Shown: one piece after another, positions 1-8,031 of the stretch
Numbering within the stretch: position 1 is the stretch's first letter
Layout of the letters: the number at the start of each line of letters is the position of its first letter
Assembly: GCA_024655865.1 (NCBI GenBank)
Contig: JANLFM010000005.1
Location: forward strand, 17,589-51,706
From: Caldisericota bacterium
GTDB lineage: Bacteria; Caldisericota; JANLFM01
Direction: 5' to 3'
DNA: 34,118 nucleotides
The notes under the pieces: generated by a model
The model's database searches: none
The model's input: only the letters and a program-made list of their open reading frames with translations
What the model was told of the DNA's origin: nothing
Position numbers and translations under genes: made by a program

Positions 1-43
1 TCAGGAATTTGTCAAAGCTCTTGAGAAGCTCTTGGATGCTCAC
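1..43 (-). CDS. 5' end of a probable DHH-family phosphoesterase (NrnA-like), cut by the window edge
   Basis: Only the first 14 codons are visible. They start with GTG (43..41), which overlaps the rbfA stop codon in a GTGA arrangement, and read VSIQELLKSFDKFL. The visible peptide is too short for domain assignment. The suggestion of a DHH/DHHA1 oligoribonuclease (NrnA) rests on context: this gene commonly follows rbfA in nusA-infB clusters, and the short helical N-terminus would fit. The overlap implies translational coupling to rbfA. The identity is inference from gene order. Confidence 0.45.
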   Translation of the reverse strand, partial: MSIQELLKSFDKFL

Positions 44-390
44 TCGGGCTTTTCCTCCAGGGACTTCAGGATTTCTTGAACCCGGGCTGATTTGGCCAAG
101 GAGGAATCGTATTCAAAGGCAATGGTTGGAACGTAGCGCAGCTCAAGCCTTTGGGCTATGCGAGAGCGGATAAAGCCCAGAGCATGATTTAAACCCTCCA
201 TCGTTTCCTTAATTTCCTCTTCTGAGCCCAGAACGGAGATGAAAACCTTGGCAAACCGGCAATCTTGCGAAACTTCCACACGCGTTATGGTTACGAAACC
301 CACGCGAGGATCTTTAAGCTCCTTTTCAAAAATGAGGCTGACCTCTTCTCGAATAAGTGTGCCTAATCTTTCCCTTCTTAAATTTCGCAT
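40..390 (-). CDS. rbfA: 30S ribosome-binding factor A
   Basis: A 116-residue RbfA, normal in length. RbfA is a small KH-fold protein that binds the 30S subunit near the 5' end of 16S rRNA and helps late small-subunit maturation. The N-terminus (RRERLGTLIREEVSLIF) and the following 'LKDPRVGFVTITRVEVSQD' stretch match the conserved beginning of the family. The late segment 'RSRIAQRLELRYVPTIAFEYD' matches its conserved C-terminal half. The ATG at 390 directly abuts the TGA of the upstream ylxP-type gene, so the two are probably coupled. It sits in the usual infB-ylxP-rbfA order. Confidence 0.95.
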   Translation of the reverse strand: MRNLRRERLGTLIREEVSLIFEKELKDPRVGFVTITRVEVSQDCRFAKVFISVLGSEEEIKETMEGLNHALGFIRSRIAQRLELRYVPTIAFEYDSSLAKSARVQEILKSLEEKPE

Positions 391-669
391 TCATATCACC
401 TGAAAATCTTGCCTGATCAGGGCAATTTCCGGATTTTCTTCCAGAGTTTTCAATATGGAATCAAAGGCTTGAAGGATGATGTCGGACGATGTACCAACAA
501 TTGCCAGCTGCAGAGTGGCTCTCTGCCATGTGTTCTGGCCTTCGACCTCGCAGACAGAGACATTATACGCCTGTTTGAGCTTGACCAGAATAGGAGCCAG
601 AACATGCCTCTTGCTCTTCAACGAGTTGCTCGCCGGTATCAATATCTCAATTTCCCCCCAGCCAACCAT
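391..669 (-). CDS. ylxP: DUF503 family protein (YlxP-like)
   Basis: A 92-residue DUF503 protein. The family has a ferredoxin-like alpha-beta fold and is found almost always between infB and rbfA, as here. Visible hallmarks are the 'SNSLKSKRHVLAPILVKLKQAYNVSVCEVE' region (positions 15-43), where LKSKR is the conserved family signature, and the 'WQRATLQLAIVG' strand. The molecular role is not established; context and some studies suggest ribosome assembly. ATG 669 lies one base past the infB stop, and the gene abuts rbfA, so it is an internal operon member. Confidence 0.88.
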   Translation of the reverse strand: MVGWGEIEILIPASNSLKSKRHVLAPILVKLKQAYNVSVCEVEGQNTWQRATLQLAIVGTSSDIILQAFDSILKTLEENPEIALIRQDFQVI

Positions 670-670
670 T

Positions 671-2581
671 TTACGATTGTTCCATCACCACGAACTCTAA
701 AAGGTCTCCCTCTTTTATGTCCCCTGCTCTTTCTAATCCTATTCCGCACTCAAAACCAGCGGCTACTTCCTTTACGTCCTCCTTAAATCGACGCAGAGAA
801 GCGATTTTAGTCTCCAGGATTACTAAATTATCTCGAATAATTCTCGCTTTAACGTTCCTCTCCGCCTTGCCCTCAAGAACGTAGGACCCAGCGACGACAC
901 CGACTTTGGGAATACGAAAGACCTTGCGTACAATGGCTTTACCCAGGATCTTCTCCTCCCATTTGGGTTTTAACTTACCCTTCACTATTTTTTCCAGATC
1001 GCTAATCAGCTCGTAGATTAAGTCGTAAGTATGGATGTCCACGTTTTCCATTTCGGCAGCCTTCTTGGCTATGGGATCTGGTCTCACATTAAAGCCAAAG
1101 ATGGTGGCTTTAGTTACTGAAGCCAGGAGCACGTCTGATTCGGTTATGGCACCTACTCCAGAGTGCAGAACCTCCAATTTGATATCTGGAAATTTAACCT
1201 TTTTGATTACCGAGTTAAGAGCATCCAGAGTCCCCTGGGAATCAGCCTTGATTATCAAGTGGAAAATGTCCTCGGTATCCTTCTCTTTAAAAAGCTGTTC
1301 CAAGGAAGCCCTTGCTGTTGGCTGTGCCAGAACCTTCTTTTCACCTGCAGGTTTGGGAACCTTTAATTCCTTAACAACTTGAAAGGTCTCGCCTGGCAGA
1401 GGCACATCCTCTAAACCTATGATCTCCACAGGAGTTGAAGGGCCGGCTTCTTTCAGCCGGGTACCACAATAATCGAGCATAGAGCGAACTTTACCCCATG
1501 TGCTTTTGAGGAGGACCTGATCGCCTAATTTAAGGGTTCCAGATTGCACGATAACATCAGCTACAGGGCCTAAGCCTTTATCTAAACGAGCCTCAATTAC
1601 CGTTCCGGAAGCAGGAAGGTCGGGATTGGCTTTGAGCTCAGAAATCTCCGCTAAAAGGAGGATCATCTCCAAAAGATGATCTATTCCCTCGCCAGTCTTA
1701 GCTGAGAGGGGAACGAAGACGGTATCCCCACCCCACTCTTCAGGAATCAAGCCTAAATCCGAAAGCTGTTGCTTAACCTTGTCAAGGTTGGCCCCTTCCT
1801 TGTCCATTTTGTTGACAGCAACAATGATGGGCACTTTAGCAGCTTTTGCGTGGTTCAGCGCTTCCACGGTTTGAGGCATTACGCCCTCGTCCGCTGCCAC
1901 GACGAGCACCGCGATGTCAGTGACTTTAGCTCCATGGGCCCTCATCGCAGTAAAGGCTTCGTGCCCAGGAGTATCAATAAAGATAATTTTCTTTCCATGA
2001 AAGTTAACTTCCGAGGCTCCGATCTTTTGGGTAATTCCGCCTTTTTCTTTTTCTGCGACAGACGTCTTTCTGATAGCATCAAGGAGGGTGGTTTTCCCAT
2101 GATCCACATGGCCGAGGACGGTCACCACTGGCGCTCTGGGAACCAACTTTTCTGTTCCGGCCAGTTCCCTATCTGCTTGTTCCTGTTGAGGAGACTTTCT
2201 TAATGTCTCTAGGGGTTGATCCGGGGAGGGCTTAATTTCTTCCAGAAGTTTAATCTGTTTCTCGTTTAAGGTTTGGTTAATGGTTACAAGCTCTCCCTTT
2301 TTAAAAAGAAACTCAATTGTTTTGGTGGGATCAATGCCGTATTTTTGGGCAAATTCCCTTACAGTAAGAGGTGTGACCGTTTCCTTAGCTGCCATTGCAC
2401 CCTTCGTGGCTTGCTTTTTCTCCTCCTCTTTAAGTAAATCCTCTACCAGGCGAGCTGTCTCCTCATCAATGGTGGAGCTATGACTTTTGAGATCAATGCC
2501 TAATTCCTTCAGGACCTCGAGAAGACGCGAACTGGATATATTAAGATTTCTGGCAAGCTCGTAAATTCTAATCTTCGCCAA
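671..2581 (-). CDS. infB: Translation initiation factor IF-2 (short form)
   Basis: A 636-residue IF-2, the GTPase that brings initiator fMet-tRNA to the 30S subunit and promotes subunit joining. Two IF2_N modules are visible (about 1-50 and 70-118), joined by a short charged linker, so the long N-terminal extension of E. coli IF-2 is missing. The GTPase motifs are intact: G1 GHVDHGKT (157-164), G3 DTPGH (203-207), G4 NKMD (257-260) and G5 SAK about 30 residues later. Domains II, III and the fMet-tRNA-binding C2 domain follow to the end. Its start overlaps the ylxR stop by 14 bases, indicating coupling. Confidence 0.98.
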   Translation of the reverse strand: MAKIRIYELARNLNISSSRLLEVLKELGIDLKSHSSTIDEETARLVEDLLKEEEKKQATKGAMAAKETVTPLTVREFAQKYGIDPTKTIEFLFKKGELVTINQTLNEKQIKLLEEIKPSPDQPLETLRKSPQQEQADRELAGTEKLVPRAPVVTVLGHVDHGKTTLLDAIRKTSVAEKEKGGITQKIGASEVNFHGKKIIFIDTPGHEAFTAMRAHGAKVTDIAVLVVAADEGVMPQTVEALNHAKAAKVPIIVAVNKMDKEGANLDKVKQQLSDLGLIPEEWGGDTVFVPLSAKTGEGIDHLLEMILLLAEISELKANPDLPASGTVIEARLDKGLGPVADVIVQSGTLKLGDQVLLKSTWGKVRSMLDYCGTRLKEAGPSTPVEIIGLEDVPLPGETFQVVKELKVPKPAGEKKVLAQPTARASLEQLFKEKDTEDIFHLIIKADSQGTLDALNSVIKKVKFPDIKLEVLHSGVGAITESDVLLASVTKATIFGFNVRPDPIAKKAAEMENVDIHTYDLIYELISDLEKIVKGKLKPKWEEKILGKAIVRKVFRIPKVGVVAGSYVLEGKAERNVKARIIRDNLVILETKIASLRRFKEDVKEVAAGFECGIGLERAGDIKEGDLLEFVVMEQS

Positions 2582-2855
2582 CTTTTCCCTCCTCTTCGCC
2601 TATGGCCTCCTTAAGCGCGGATATTAAATCCTGACCAGGAACCAAGTTAAATTTTTTTGCCCAGTTTTTGTTTTTAATGGCCCTTTCCAGACAATCACTC
2701 TTAGGACAAATGTAAAAACCCCTACCCGGGAGCTTTCCCGCGGGATCAATCTTGAGCTCTTTTTCCGGGGTCAGTGCTATCCGCAGTAATTCCTTTTTGG
2801 GAAAGGCACTTCCGCAACCAACGCAAGTTCTCATAGGAATATGTTTACCCTTCAT
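2568..2855 (-). CDS. ylxR: YlxR/RnpM-type RNA-binding protein (DUF448)
   Basis: A 95-residue DUF448 protein. The signature 'MRTCVGCGSAFPKKELLRIA' near the N-terminus and 'LPGRGFYICPKSDCLERAIK' around 43-62 are typical of this nusA-infB cluster protein. In Bacillus subtilis the family member was shown to bind RNase P RNA and was renamed RnpM (established knowledge, not visible here). Two CxxC-like cysteine pairs are present (CVGC; CPKSDC). The gene overlaps nusA by 4 bases and infB by 14, so it is translated as part of the operon. Confidence 0.92.
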   Translation of the reverse strand: MKGKHIPMRTCVGCGSAFPKKELLRIALTPEKELKIDPAGKLPGRGFYICPKSDCLERAIKNKNWAKKFNLVPGQDLISALKEAIGEEEGKVGED

Positions 2856-3901
2856 TTTTCAGAACCTTCCCCCTCGGACTGAATGTCAATTTTCCAATTG
2901 GTTAGTTTGGCTGCCAAGCGGGCGTTTTGTCCTTCTTTGCCAATAGCCAGAGATAATTGGTCCGGTGCTACAAAAACCTTAGCCATCTTATTCTTCTCAT
3001 CTAATTCTACCCGGTTGATTTTAGCCGGGCTTAAGGCGTTGGCAATAAACTCCTTCATATCCTTGGAGTACCTGATGATATCAATTCGCTCCCCTCTGAG
3101 TTCGCGGACGATAGCCTGAATGCGCGATCCCTTGGGACCTACACACGCTCCTACAGGGTCAATCCGCTCCTCTCTCGAGGCTACTGCTACTTTGGTTCTC
3201 TGACCTGGTTCTCTGGCAATGCTCTTGATCTCTACCCTGCCCTCAAAAATTTCTGGAACCTCAAGCTCAAAAAGGCGCAAGACCAGAGTGGGATGAGCCC
3301 TGGAAACGATGAGTTCCGGTCCCCGGGGCGTCTTTTGCACTGTTACGAGGAGAACCTGGTAGCGTCCTCCAATTTCGTATCTTTCACCGGGTACCTGCTC
3401 CTTTGGTAAAAGCAATCCCTCAGCCTTTCCCAAATCGAGATAAACAGTTTGTCCCTCCCTGCGACGGACGACTCCCGTCAAGAGTTCTCCTTCTTTATCG
3501 GCATATTCCTGATAAGCTGCCTCTCTCTCTGCCTCCTTTATTTTCTGGAAAATAACTTGTTTTGCAGTTTGGGCAGCAATTCGCCCAAACTCCCTCGATG
3601 GAATTTCTACCTCAAGAACATCTCCCAACTTCGCCTTAGGGTTGATTTTTCTCGCCTCTTCCAAGGAAATCTGAGGAAGAGATTTATCCGGTTCAGCTAC
3701 AACCTCTTTCTGAGAAAAGACTCTGATATCTCCTGTTTTTTCGTTGATCTCTATTTTAATATCCTTCGCGATGCCGAAATTCTTCCTATAAGCAGTGAGC
3801 AAGGCTGCTTCCAGAAACTCCAGCAATTCCTGCTTGGGTATTCCCTTTTCTCTCTCAATTTGTTCCAAAGCAATTATCAAATCTTTAGTCAGAATCCTCA
3901 C
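2852..3901 (-). CDS. nusA: Transcription termination/antitermination factor NusA
   Basis: A 349-residue NusA. The order is an N-terminal RNA polymerase-binding domain (about 1-125), an S1 domain (about 135-200, starting 'GELLTGVVRRREGQTVYLDLGKAEGLLP' with substitutions) and two KH domains. The KH region includes 'RIDPVGACVGPKGSRIQAI' (about 245-263) and 'VAPDQLSLAIGKEGQNARLAAKLT' (about 310-333), both diagnostic. The C-terminal acidic repeats of proteobacterial NusA are absent, as in most non-proteobacterial homologues. NusA modulates pausing, termination and antitermination. The gene follows rimP by 4 bases and may be controlled from the leader upstream of rimP. Confidence 0.97.
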   Translation of the reverse strand: MRILTKDLIIALEQIEREKGIPKQELLEFLEAALLTAYRKNFGIAKDIKIEINEKTGDIRVFSQKEVVAEPDKSLPQISLEEARKINPKAKLGDVLEVEIPSREFGRIAAQTAKQVIFQKIKEAEREAAYQEYADKEGELLTGVVRRREGQTVYLDLGKAEGLLLPKEQVPGERYEIGGRYQVLLVTVQKTPRGPELIVSRAHPTLVLRLFELEVPEIFEGRVEIKSIAREPGQRTKVAVASREERIDPVGACVGPKGSRIQAIVRELRGERIDIIRYSKDMKEFIANALSPAKINRVELDEKNKMAKVFVAPDQLSLAIGKEGQNARLAAKLTNWKIDIQSEGEGSEK

Positions 3902-3905
3902 CCCC

Positions 3906-4352
3906 TTATTTAAAAATTAAACGTGCTTTCTGCACGACTTCTAAGGGGAAAGCAAAAGCCTTTGCCCCTGATCTCAACCTCACATTTTCTCCCTCCAGAC
4001 CCTCGAGAATCCCTTCTACGGTATCCTCTCCCTCAATGGGTCTTTTCAAAAGAATCCGGACTTCGCGTCCTTTAAAAAGATCAAACTCCTCTCGTCTTTT
4101 CAACTCCCGATCAAGGCCGGGGGAGGAAACTTCAAGGTGATATCTCCCTGCGAAAAACTGGTCAACGTGCTCGCTCAAGATTCCAGTTACTCTTTCGCAG
4201 TCCGCAATGGAGACACCCTCGGGCTTATATATAATAAAGATTACCCGGGGCTCTTTACCGGGATGCACTTCCACTTCCAGAAGCGCAAACCCGGCACGAG
4301 CCAGAATAGGCTTGCATAAATTTTCAATCTGGCTTAATAGACCTTCTTTCAT
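3906..4352 (-). CDS. rimP: Ribosome maturation factor RimP
   Basis: A 148-residue RimP, first gene of the nusA-infB operon. RimP assists 30S maturation. The N-terminal domain contains 'ARAGFALLEVEVHPGKEPRVIFIIYKPEGVSIADCERV', typical of the family, followed by 'YHLEVSSPGLDRELK' (about 71-85), the most conserved RimP motif. The C-terminal SH3-like domain follows (about 90-148). The ATG at 4352 has only a weak, very close AGG upstream. A 24-nt perfect palindrome lies 16 bases upstream of the start codon, so translation may be influenced by leader structure. Confidence 0.95.
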   Translation of the reverse strand: MKEGLLSQIENLCKPILARAGFALLEVEVHPGKEPRVIFIIYKPEGVSIADCERVTGILSEHVDQFFAGRYHLEVSSPGLDRELKRREEFDLFKGREVRILLKRPIEGEDTVEGILEGLEGENVRLRSGAKAFAFPLEVVQKARLIFK

Positions 4353-4367
4353 CCTGGTACCAATACA

Positions 4368-4391
4368 AAAGAGTGGGGTACCCCACTCTTT
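4368..4391. other. Perfect 24-nt palindrome (RNA hairpin) upstream of rimP
   Basis: The two 12-nt arms AAAGAGTGGGGT and ACCCCACTCTTT are exactly complementary with no unpaired centre, so RNA would form a stem of up to about 10 bp with a small loop. It lies between the end of the CofE-like gene and rimP. The T-tract on the minus-strand 3' side is short (CTCTTTTGT), so intrinsic termination would be modest. A predicted promoter just upstream would place this hairpin at the 5' end of the rimP-nusA-infB mRNA. Terminator, attenuator or 5' stability element are all possible. Confidence 0.7.
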
Positions 4392-4399
4392 CTTGAAAA

Positions 4400-4428
4400 A
4401 GTATAAACCAAATAAGTGGAATTTAAAA
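4400..4428 (-). promoter_or_regulatory. Candidate sigma-70-type promoter for rimP-nusA-infB
   Basis: On the minus strand a -10 like TATACT (4405..4400; 5 of 6 consensus) is preceded at 17 bp by a weak -35, TTTTAA (4428..4423). The expected start would fall just before the 24-nt palindrome. The assignment rests on sequence match and position between two transcription units; the -35 is poor. Confidence 0.45.
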
Positions 4429-4439
4429 GTTTTTGCTAA

Positions 4440-5123
4440 TTATTGTTTGGGCAATTTTCTTATTATACCAATAGGCGTGTATTCAACATCCTGACCGAGA
4501 GGATTATCTCGCATTAATGCCAGAAGTACTTCTTTACTGACCCCAGAGCTTGCCCCACAGATTTCGCATCCGCCGATATCGTTCACGTCCATGATAGCTA
4601 CAGGAACCCTTAAAAGCTCTGAGAGCTCTTCGCACGTTTTCACGGGAGCCTTAGGCCCAAGCACTACATAACCTCTAAGAACGCCATATGGCGCATCTCC
4701 ATCGATCCAGGCAGCCTGTCTGCCAGCGATCACATAGAAAAGCCCTTTGATCTTAAAAAGCTTCCCGATCAATCCGAAGAATGAAGCTAAAAGTATGCGC
4801 CAAAAACCGCATTCTCTGATTGCCATTTCCATTGTTTCCGGGCTCCCCAGGCCAATTCCGTAAGGTGTTTTAGTGACCTTGTTTGCCAGAAATCGAGCCA
4901 ATTTGCGAGGTTTTATCTCTTTAGAAGGTATGAGCCTTCCCTGAGCGGCTGCTACTGCTTTTGAAGACAGGACTAACAGATCTCCGGGTCTTACTAAACC
5001 GCTCACGTATCTCAAGAGGACGTCCTTCAAATCATCCGGGGGTTTTATCTCATGAGTGCGGATGGGAATGCGCAGGTAGCAATTTCCTTCGAATTGGACT
5101 ATTGCTGGCTTTATCTTTTGCAT
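4440..5123 (-). CDS. CofE-like gamma-glutamyl ligase family protein
   Basis: A 227-residue protein of the coenzyme F420-0:L-glutamate ligase (CofE/FbiB N-domain) family. CofE adds glutamates to F420-0 using GTP. Supporting features are the N-terminal 'VRPGDLLVLSSKAVAAAQGR' (about 44-63), the central 'DGDAPYGVLRGYVVLGPKAP' and the C-terminal 'DVNDIGGCEICGASSGVSKE', which follow the order of family blocks. It is slightly shorter than typical CofE (about 245-255). No other F420 biosynthesis gene is visible, so the substrate may be F420, a folate or something else. It overlaps the upstream phosphatidyltransferase gene by 13 bases and ends its transcription unit. Confidence 0.75.
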   Translation of the reverse strand: MQKIKPAIVQFEGNCYLRIPIRTHEIKPPDDLKDVLLRYVSGLVRPGDLLVLSSKAVAAAQGRLIPSKEIKPRKLARFLANKVTKTPYGIGLGSPETMEMAIRECGFWRILLASFFGLIGKLFKIKGLFYVIAGRQAAWIDGDAPYGVLRGYVVLGPKAPVKTCEELSELLRVPVAIMDVNDIGGCEICGASSGVSKEVLLALMRDNPLGQDVEYTPIGIIRKLPKQ

Positions 5124-5713
5124 TCCTTTTCCTCCGGATCACCAAGAGCGCCGGCTTTTTGCTTGAGCCCTTGGATTAGAACCGTTGCTTTCTTTTTAAC
5201 GGAGGAAGCCTCAGGGGATTGAAAAATACGTATGGAATAAAGGAGTCCCGAAAGGACGTAAAGTGCGAAACAGGCGTAGAAGAGGTACAGCCCGTTGGGA
5301 ATTCGCGTCACAATCAAAACTAAGCTGAAAATAAATATTCCCGTGGATACCTTGCCCACCTTGGTCTCAGCTACCAGATCCTTGTGCTGCCAGAGCAGAA
5401 TCAGACTCACGATTACCAGAAAGAGGTCCCTTGCCAGAAAAAGCCAGAAGATCATCCAGGGAGCGTATTCTGCCATAACCAGGGCAAGCAGGGAAAGTCC
5501 CCCGAAGAATTTATCAACAAAAGGATCGGAAATCCTGCCAATTTTGCTTTCCTGCTTGAGCTTGCGGGCCAGGTACCCGTCGAAGAAATCGCTAAGGCCT
5601 GCCAGGCAGATGAAAATAATGGAGACCAAAGGATGATCGGAAATTATCCCCCAGAACACCGGGAAGGCGAAAATCAAGCGCATGAAAGTCAAAATATTCG
5701 GTATCGTGATCAA
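5111..5713 (-). CDS. CDP-alcohol phosphatidyltransferase (PgsA-like)
   Basis: A 200-residue integral membrane enzyme with the complete CDP-alcohol phosphatidyltransferase signature: D42, D45-G46, A49-R50, G59, D63 and D67 in the spacing DxxDGxxAR-x8-GxxxDxxxD. The N-terminus 'ITIPNILTFMRLIFAFPVF' is typical of PgsA, which makes phosphatidylglycerol phosphate from CDP-diacylglycerol and glycerol-3-phosphate; family members using other alcohols cannot be excluded. Several hydrophobic segments are evident. Translation starts at TTG (5713), forming a TTGA overlap with the upstream acyltransferase stop. The C-terminus is charged and variable. Confidence 0.85.
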   Translation of the reverse strand: MITIPNILTFMRLIFAFPVFWGIISDHPLVSIIFICLAGLSDFFDGYLARKLKQESKIGRISDPFVDKFFGGLSLLALVMAEYAPWMIFWLFLARDLFLVIVSLILLWQHKDLVAETKVGKVSTGIFIFSLVLIVTRIPNGLYLFYACFALYVLSGLLYSIRIFQSPEASSVKKKATVLIQGLKQKAGALGDPEEKECKR

Positions 5714-6774
5714 ATGCGACCCGCCCTCTTTTTCACATAATGTGTTAAAGCGTGCTCCATGGTTCTCACATTAAAAGATATTTTACTCTTTAGGGTGCCT
5801 TTGTGAGCAAGAATTCTCACATTTTCATTAATTTCCGGCTTCCAATGGAGCTTATAAGATTCGAGTCCTCTCAAAAAATCGAAAAACTTGAGCCCCCTTT
5901 CTGTTGACTTTTTAATGGCATGGATCTGCAGGATATATCCCAGGCTGTACTCGTGAAACCGCTCGTCTTGTCCTGAAAGATAAAAGCAAAAGCGATCCTG
6001 GAACTCGAACCCATAAAGACTGGCTGAGGGTTTATCATTCAGATAAAGCAGGTAGAGCCTGACGATGCCTTTTCCCGCTAATTCCCTCGCTAAGTTCAGG
6101 TGAAAACTTCTGAAACTTGGCAACAACGCAGGTGTAGGCATGAGCTTTCTTTTGAACCGGGAAAGATGCAGACGGAAGAATTGCGCGAGCCCTTCCTGCA
6201 GTTGAGAATCTGGAACCTCCTCTATTCTCCAAGAGTAGCTTTTATCAAGGAGGCGAGGGTAGTAGCGGATTTTATCCCTTCTTTTTTTAGAAAATCTCTT
6301 CAGAAGTTCATCCCAGGTTGAAGGTAGAGTAAGATAAGGCAATTTGCTCTGAGGTAAAATTCGGAAATCTAAGGTGGAAAAATACCTTTCCCAAAAAAGA
6401 ACCGTGGGGCTTTTGGAATCCACTTCCTGAAGGTCCAAAACATCCCAGGAGTTGTCCTCCAAAAGCAAGTTGCGAAAATTCTCAAAAAAGCTTTCCTCTT
6501 GGCCTTTTTGGATAATAAAATCCAGTCTATCTGAAAAGCCAGTTCCGATGAAGCTCAGGGACCTCCCAGCAAGTCGCAGAGGAGCAATGCCAATAAGTCC
6601 TCCTGAGCGATAGAGCGCCCAGATCCGTTCATCCTTTCCATTTCCGAAAATGCTCCGCCATGCCCGAATCCACTCCCAGGTGGAGAAAAAGTTGGGAAAA
6701 GAGGAACGCAAGACAAGATAGTTCCACTCGCCCTTGAGCTCTTCAATGGAGCTTTGGCGCCAATTAAAACTCAC
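5710..6774 (-). CDS. GNAT-fold acyltransferase of the CelD/BcsL (FemAB-like) type
   Basis: A 354-residue protein resembling the GNAT_6 (CelD/BcsL) family. The early 'FFSTWEWIRAWRSIFG' block and the 'LYRSGGLIGIAPLRL' strand pair are characteristic. The second half 'VRLYLLYLNDKPSASLYGFEFQDRFCFYLSGQDERF' followed by 'SLGYILQIHAIKKSTERGLKFFDFLRGLESYKLHW' is the conserved C-terminal acyltransferase core. Such proteins often act in polysaccharide, envelope or lipid modification, but the substrate here is unknown. The start is GTG (6774), overlapping the upstream stop by one base (TAGTG). Being next to pgsA suggests, but does not show, a membrane or envelope role. Confidence 0.75.
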   Translation of the reverse strand: MSFNWRQSSIEELKGEWNYLVLRSSFPNFFSTWEWIRAWRSIFGNGKDERIWALYRSGGLIGIAPLRLAGRSLSFIGTGFSDRLDFIIQKGQEESFFENFRNLLLEDNSWDVLDLQEVDSKSPTVLFWERYFSTLDFRILPQSKLPYLTLPSTWDELLKRFSKKRRDKIRYYPRLLDKSYSWRIEEVPDSQLQEGLAQFFRLHLSRFKRKLMPTPALLPSFRSFHLNLARELAGKGIVRLYLLYLNDKPSASLYGFEFQDRFCFYLSGQDERFHEYSLGYILQIHAIKKSTERGLKFFDFLRGLESYKLHWKPEINENVRILAHKGTLKSKISFNVRTMEHALTHYVKKRAGRI

Positions 6775-7112
6775 TACTTATACTGGCTCTGTTTGATAGC
6801 CCGTTCGTCAAAACCGCAGAGACCTAAGAAATTCTCCAGAGCTTCAGTTTTTCCCTTCCGCTCGGGGGTCTCCTCGTGCGATTGAGCCAGGATCCGGTAA
6901 TCCGTTAAGGCCTGGGCGCAGGCGGCGTCAACTCCCTTCTCATCAATTAAGGAGATCAACGCCTTATACACTTGTCTGCGGGCCTCGGCATGCCTTTGCC
7001 AGTATTCAGGGTTATCAGTGGTGTTTGCGACTAAAAGATCTTGCTTAGCAATTGCTTTAAAAGCATTTAATCCTTTAAGGATGCTTTCTTTATCTATTGG
7101 TATTCTCATCAC
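6774..7112 (-). CDS. Small conserved-looking protein of unknown function
   Basis: A 112-residue soluble, mostly helical protein that I do not recognise. It begins MMRIPIDKESILKGLNAF and contains a DNPEYWQRHAEARRQVYKAL stretch and several alanine-rich helices. There is no signal peptide or membrane segment. Its first 23 bases overlap the end of the L-threonylcarbamoyladenylate synthase gene, and its stop overlaps the acyltransferase start, so it is a tightly packed operon member and probably real. The start could be GTG at 7112 or ATG at 7109; both sit behind an AAGGGAG ribosome binding site. Confidence 0.7.
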   Translation of the reverse strand: MMRIPIDKESILKGLNAFKAIAKQDLLVANTTDNPEYWQRHAEARRQVYKALISLIDEKGVDAACAQALTDYRILAQSHEETPERKGKTEALENFLGLCGFDERAIKQSQYK

Positions 7113-8031
7113 TCCATCTCCCTTCTTCCGTTTTAATTATTTTTTCGGCCCTTATTTTCAGGCGAAAGTAAATGCGACTCGTTTCAAGCCAGATGTTTCT
7201 TAGATAGATTCTGCTATAACCTTCTTTCTTTAAGGAGCTCAGCACTCTGAAAAGCTCATCCTCATCAACATCTTCCTTTAAATGTAAGTAAGGAACCCTC
7301 AGAGGGCAAGATGAGAGCGCAATTTCCCCTTTTCCCAACGAGAGCCCCTCCAGCGTGCTTTGGAAAAAATCCTCGCTTCCCTCTATCAAGATCAGAGATA
7401 GGCTTTTCGAACAAACTCCCGACAATTGAAAAGAAAAGCCTGTTCTTCCCTCAAGCTCTTCCTTGGAAATCACACCTTCGCGCAGGATAGAAAAAGGACG
7501 GGTGGTCAGATCCACGATAGTTGATTCTAACCTATATTTTGTGGTCCCTCCATCAATTAAAAAATCTAATTCCCCTCCAACTTCAGCCTCTACGTCCTGA
7601 GCACAAATGGGAGAAAGGGAACCACTTTTGTTGGCCGAGGTTCCAGCAAGTGGGGTGCCCACCAGGCGGGCAAATTCCAGGAAAAGGCCGCAATCTGGAT
7701 AACGGAAGGACACTGTTTGCTCTTGAGAGAGCGCCTGAGGAGGAACGAGCGAGGAAGCAGGTACAATAATCGCCAGCGGACCAGGCCAGAATTTCTGGAT
7801 AAGTTTGTTAGCCTCTTTTGGAATATCCTGTGCAAACTTGAAAAGGTCACCCAGAGAAGAAATATGAAGGGACAGAGGGGAGCCTTTCTCTCGACCTTTA
7901 ATCGCAAATATCCTCTCCAGGGAAGCCTCATGGAAGGGGTGAGCGCCAAGACCGTAAACTGTCTCAGTAGGAAACGCGCCTACGCCCCCATTTTTGACTA
8001 TTTCTGCAGCCTGCTCCAGATCAATCTCCAT
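7090..8031 (-). CDS. ywlC: L-threonylcarbamoyladenylate synthase (Sua5/YwlC type)
   Basis: A 313-residue protein when started at ATG 8031. It makes threonylcarbamoyl-AMP from threonine, bicarbonate and ATP for the t6A37 tRNA modification. Motifs are PTETVYGLG (21-29), KGREKGSPL (45-53), SANKSG (132-137) and 'RLESTIVDL' (168-176). A further C-terminal region (about 200-313) gives the longer Sua5-like architecture, although it looks divergent from the classical Sua5 domain. The ATG at 8094 would overlap plsY by 74 bases. ATG 8031 has a strong GGGGAGGG site 5 bases upstream and overlaps plsY by only 11, so I prefer it. Confidence 0.9.
   Translation of the reverse strand: MEIDLEQAAEIVKNGGVGAFPTETVYGLGAHPFHEASLERIFAIKGREKGSPLSLHISSLGDLFKFAQDIPKEANKLIQKFWPGPLAIIVPASSLVPPQALSQEQTVSFRYPDCGLFLEFARLVGTPLAGTSANKSGSLSPICAQDVEAEVGGELDFLIDGGTTKYRLESTIVDLTTRPFSILREGVISKEELEGRTGFSFQLSGVCSKSLSLILIEGSEDFFQSTLEGLSLGKGEIALSSCPLRVPYLHLKEDVDEDELFRVLSSLKKEGYSRIYLRNIWLETSRIYFRLKIRAEKIIKTEEGRWSDENTNR

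Noticed and set aside
1769-2203. Plus-strand open frames opposite infB and other genes
   Set aside because: They lie wholly within strongly identified minus-strand genes and show no domain character; they are antisense shadows.
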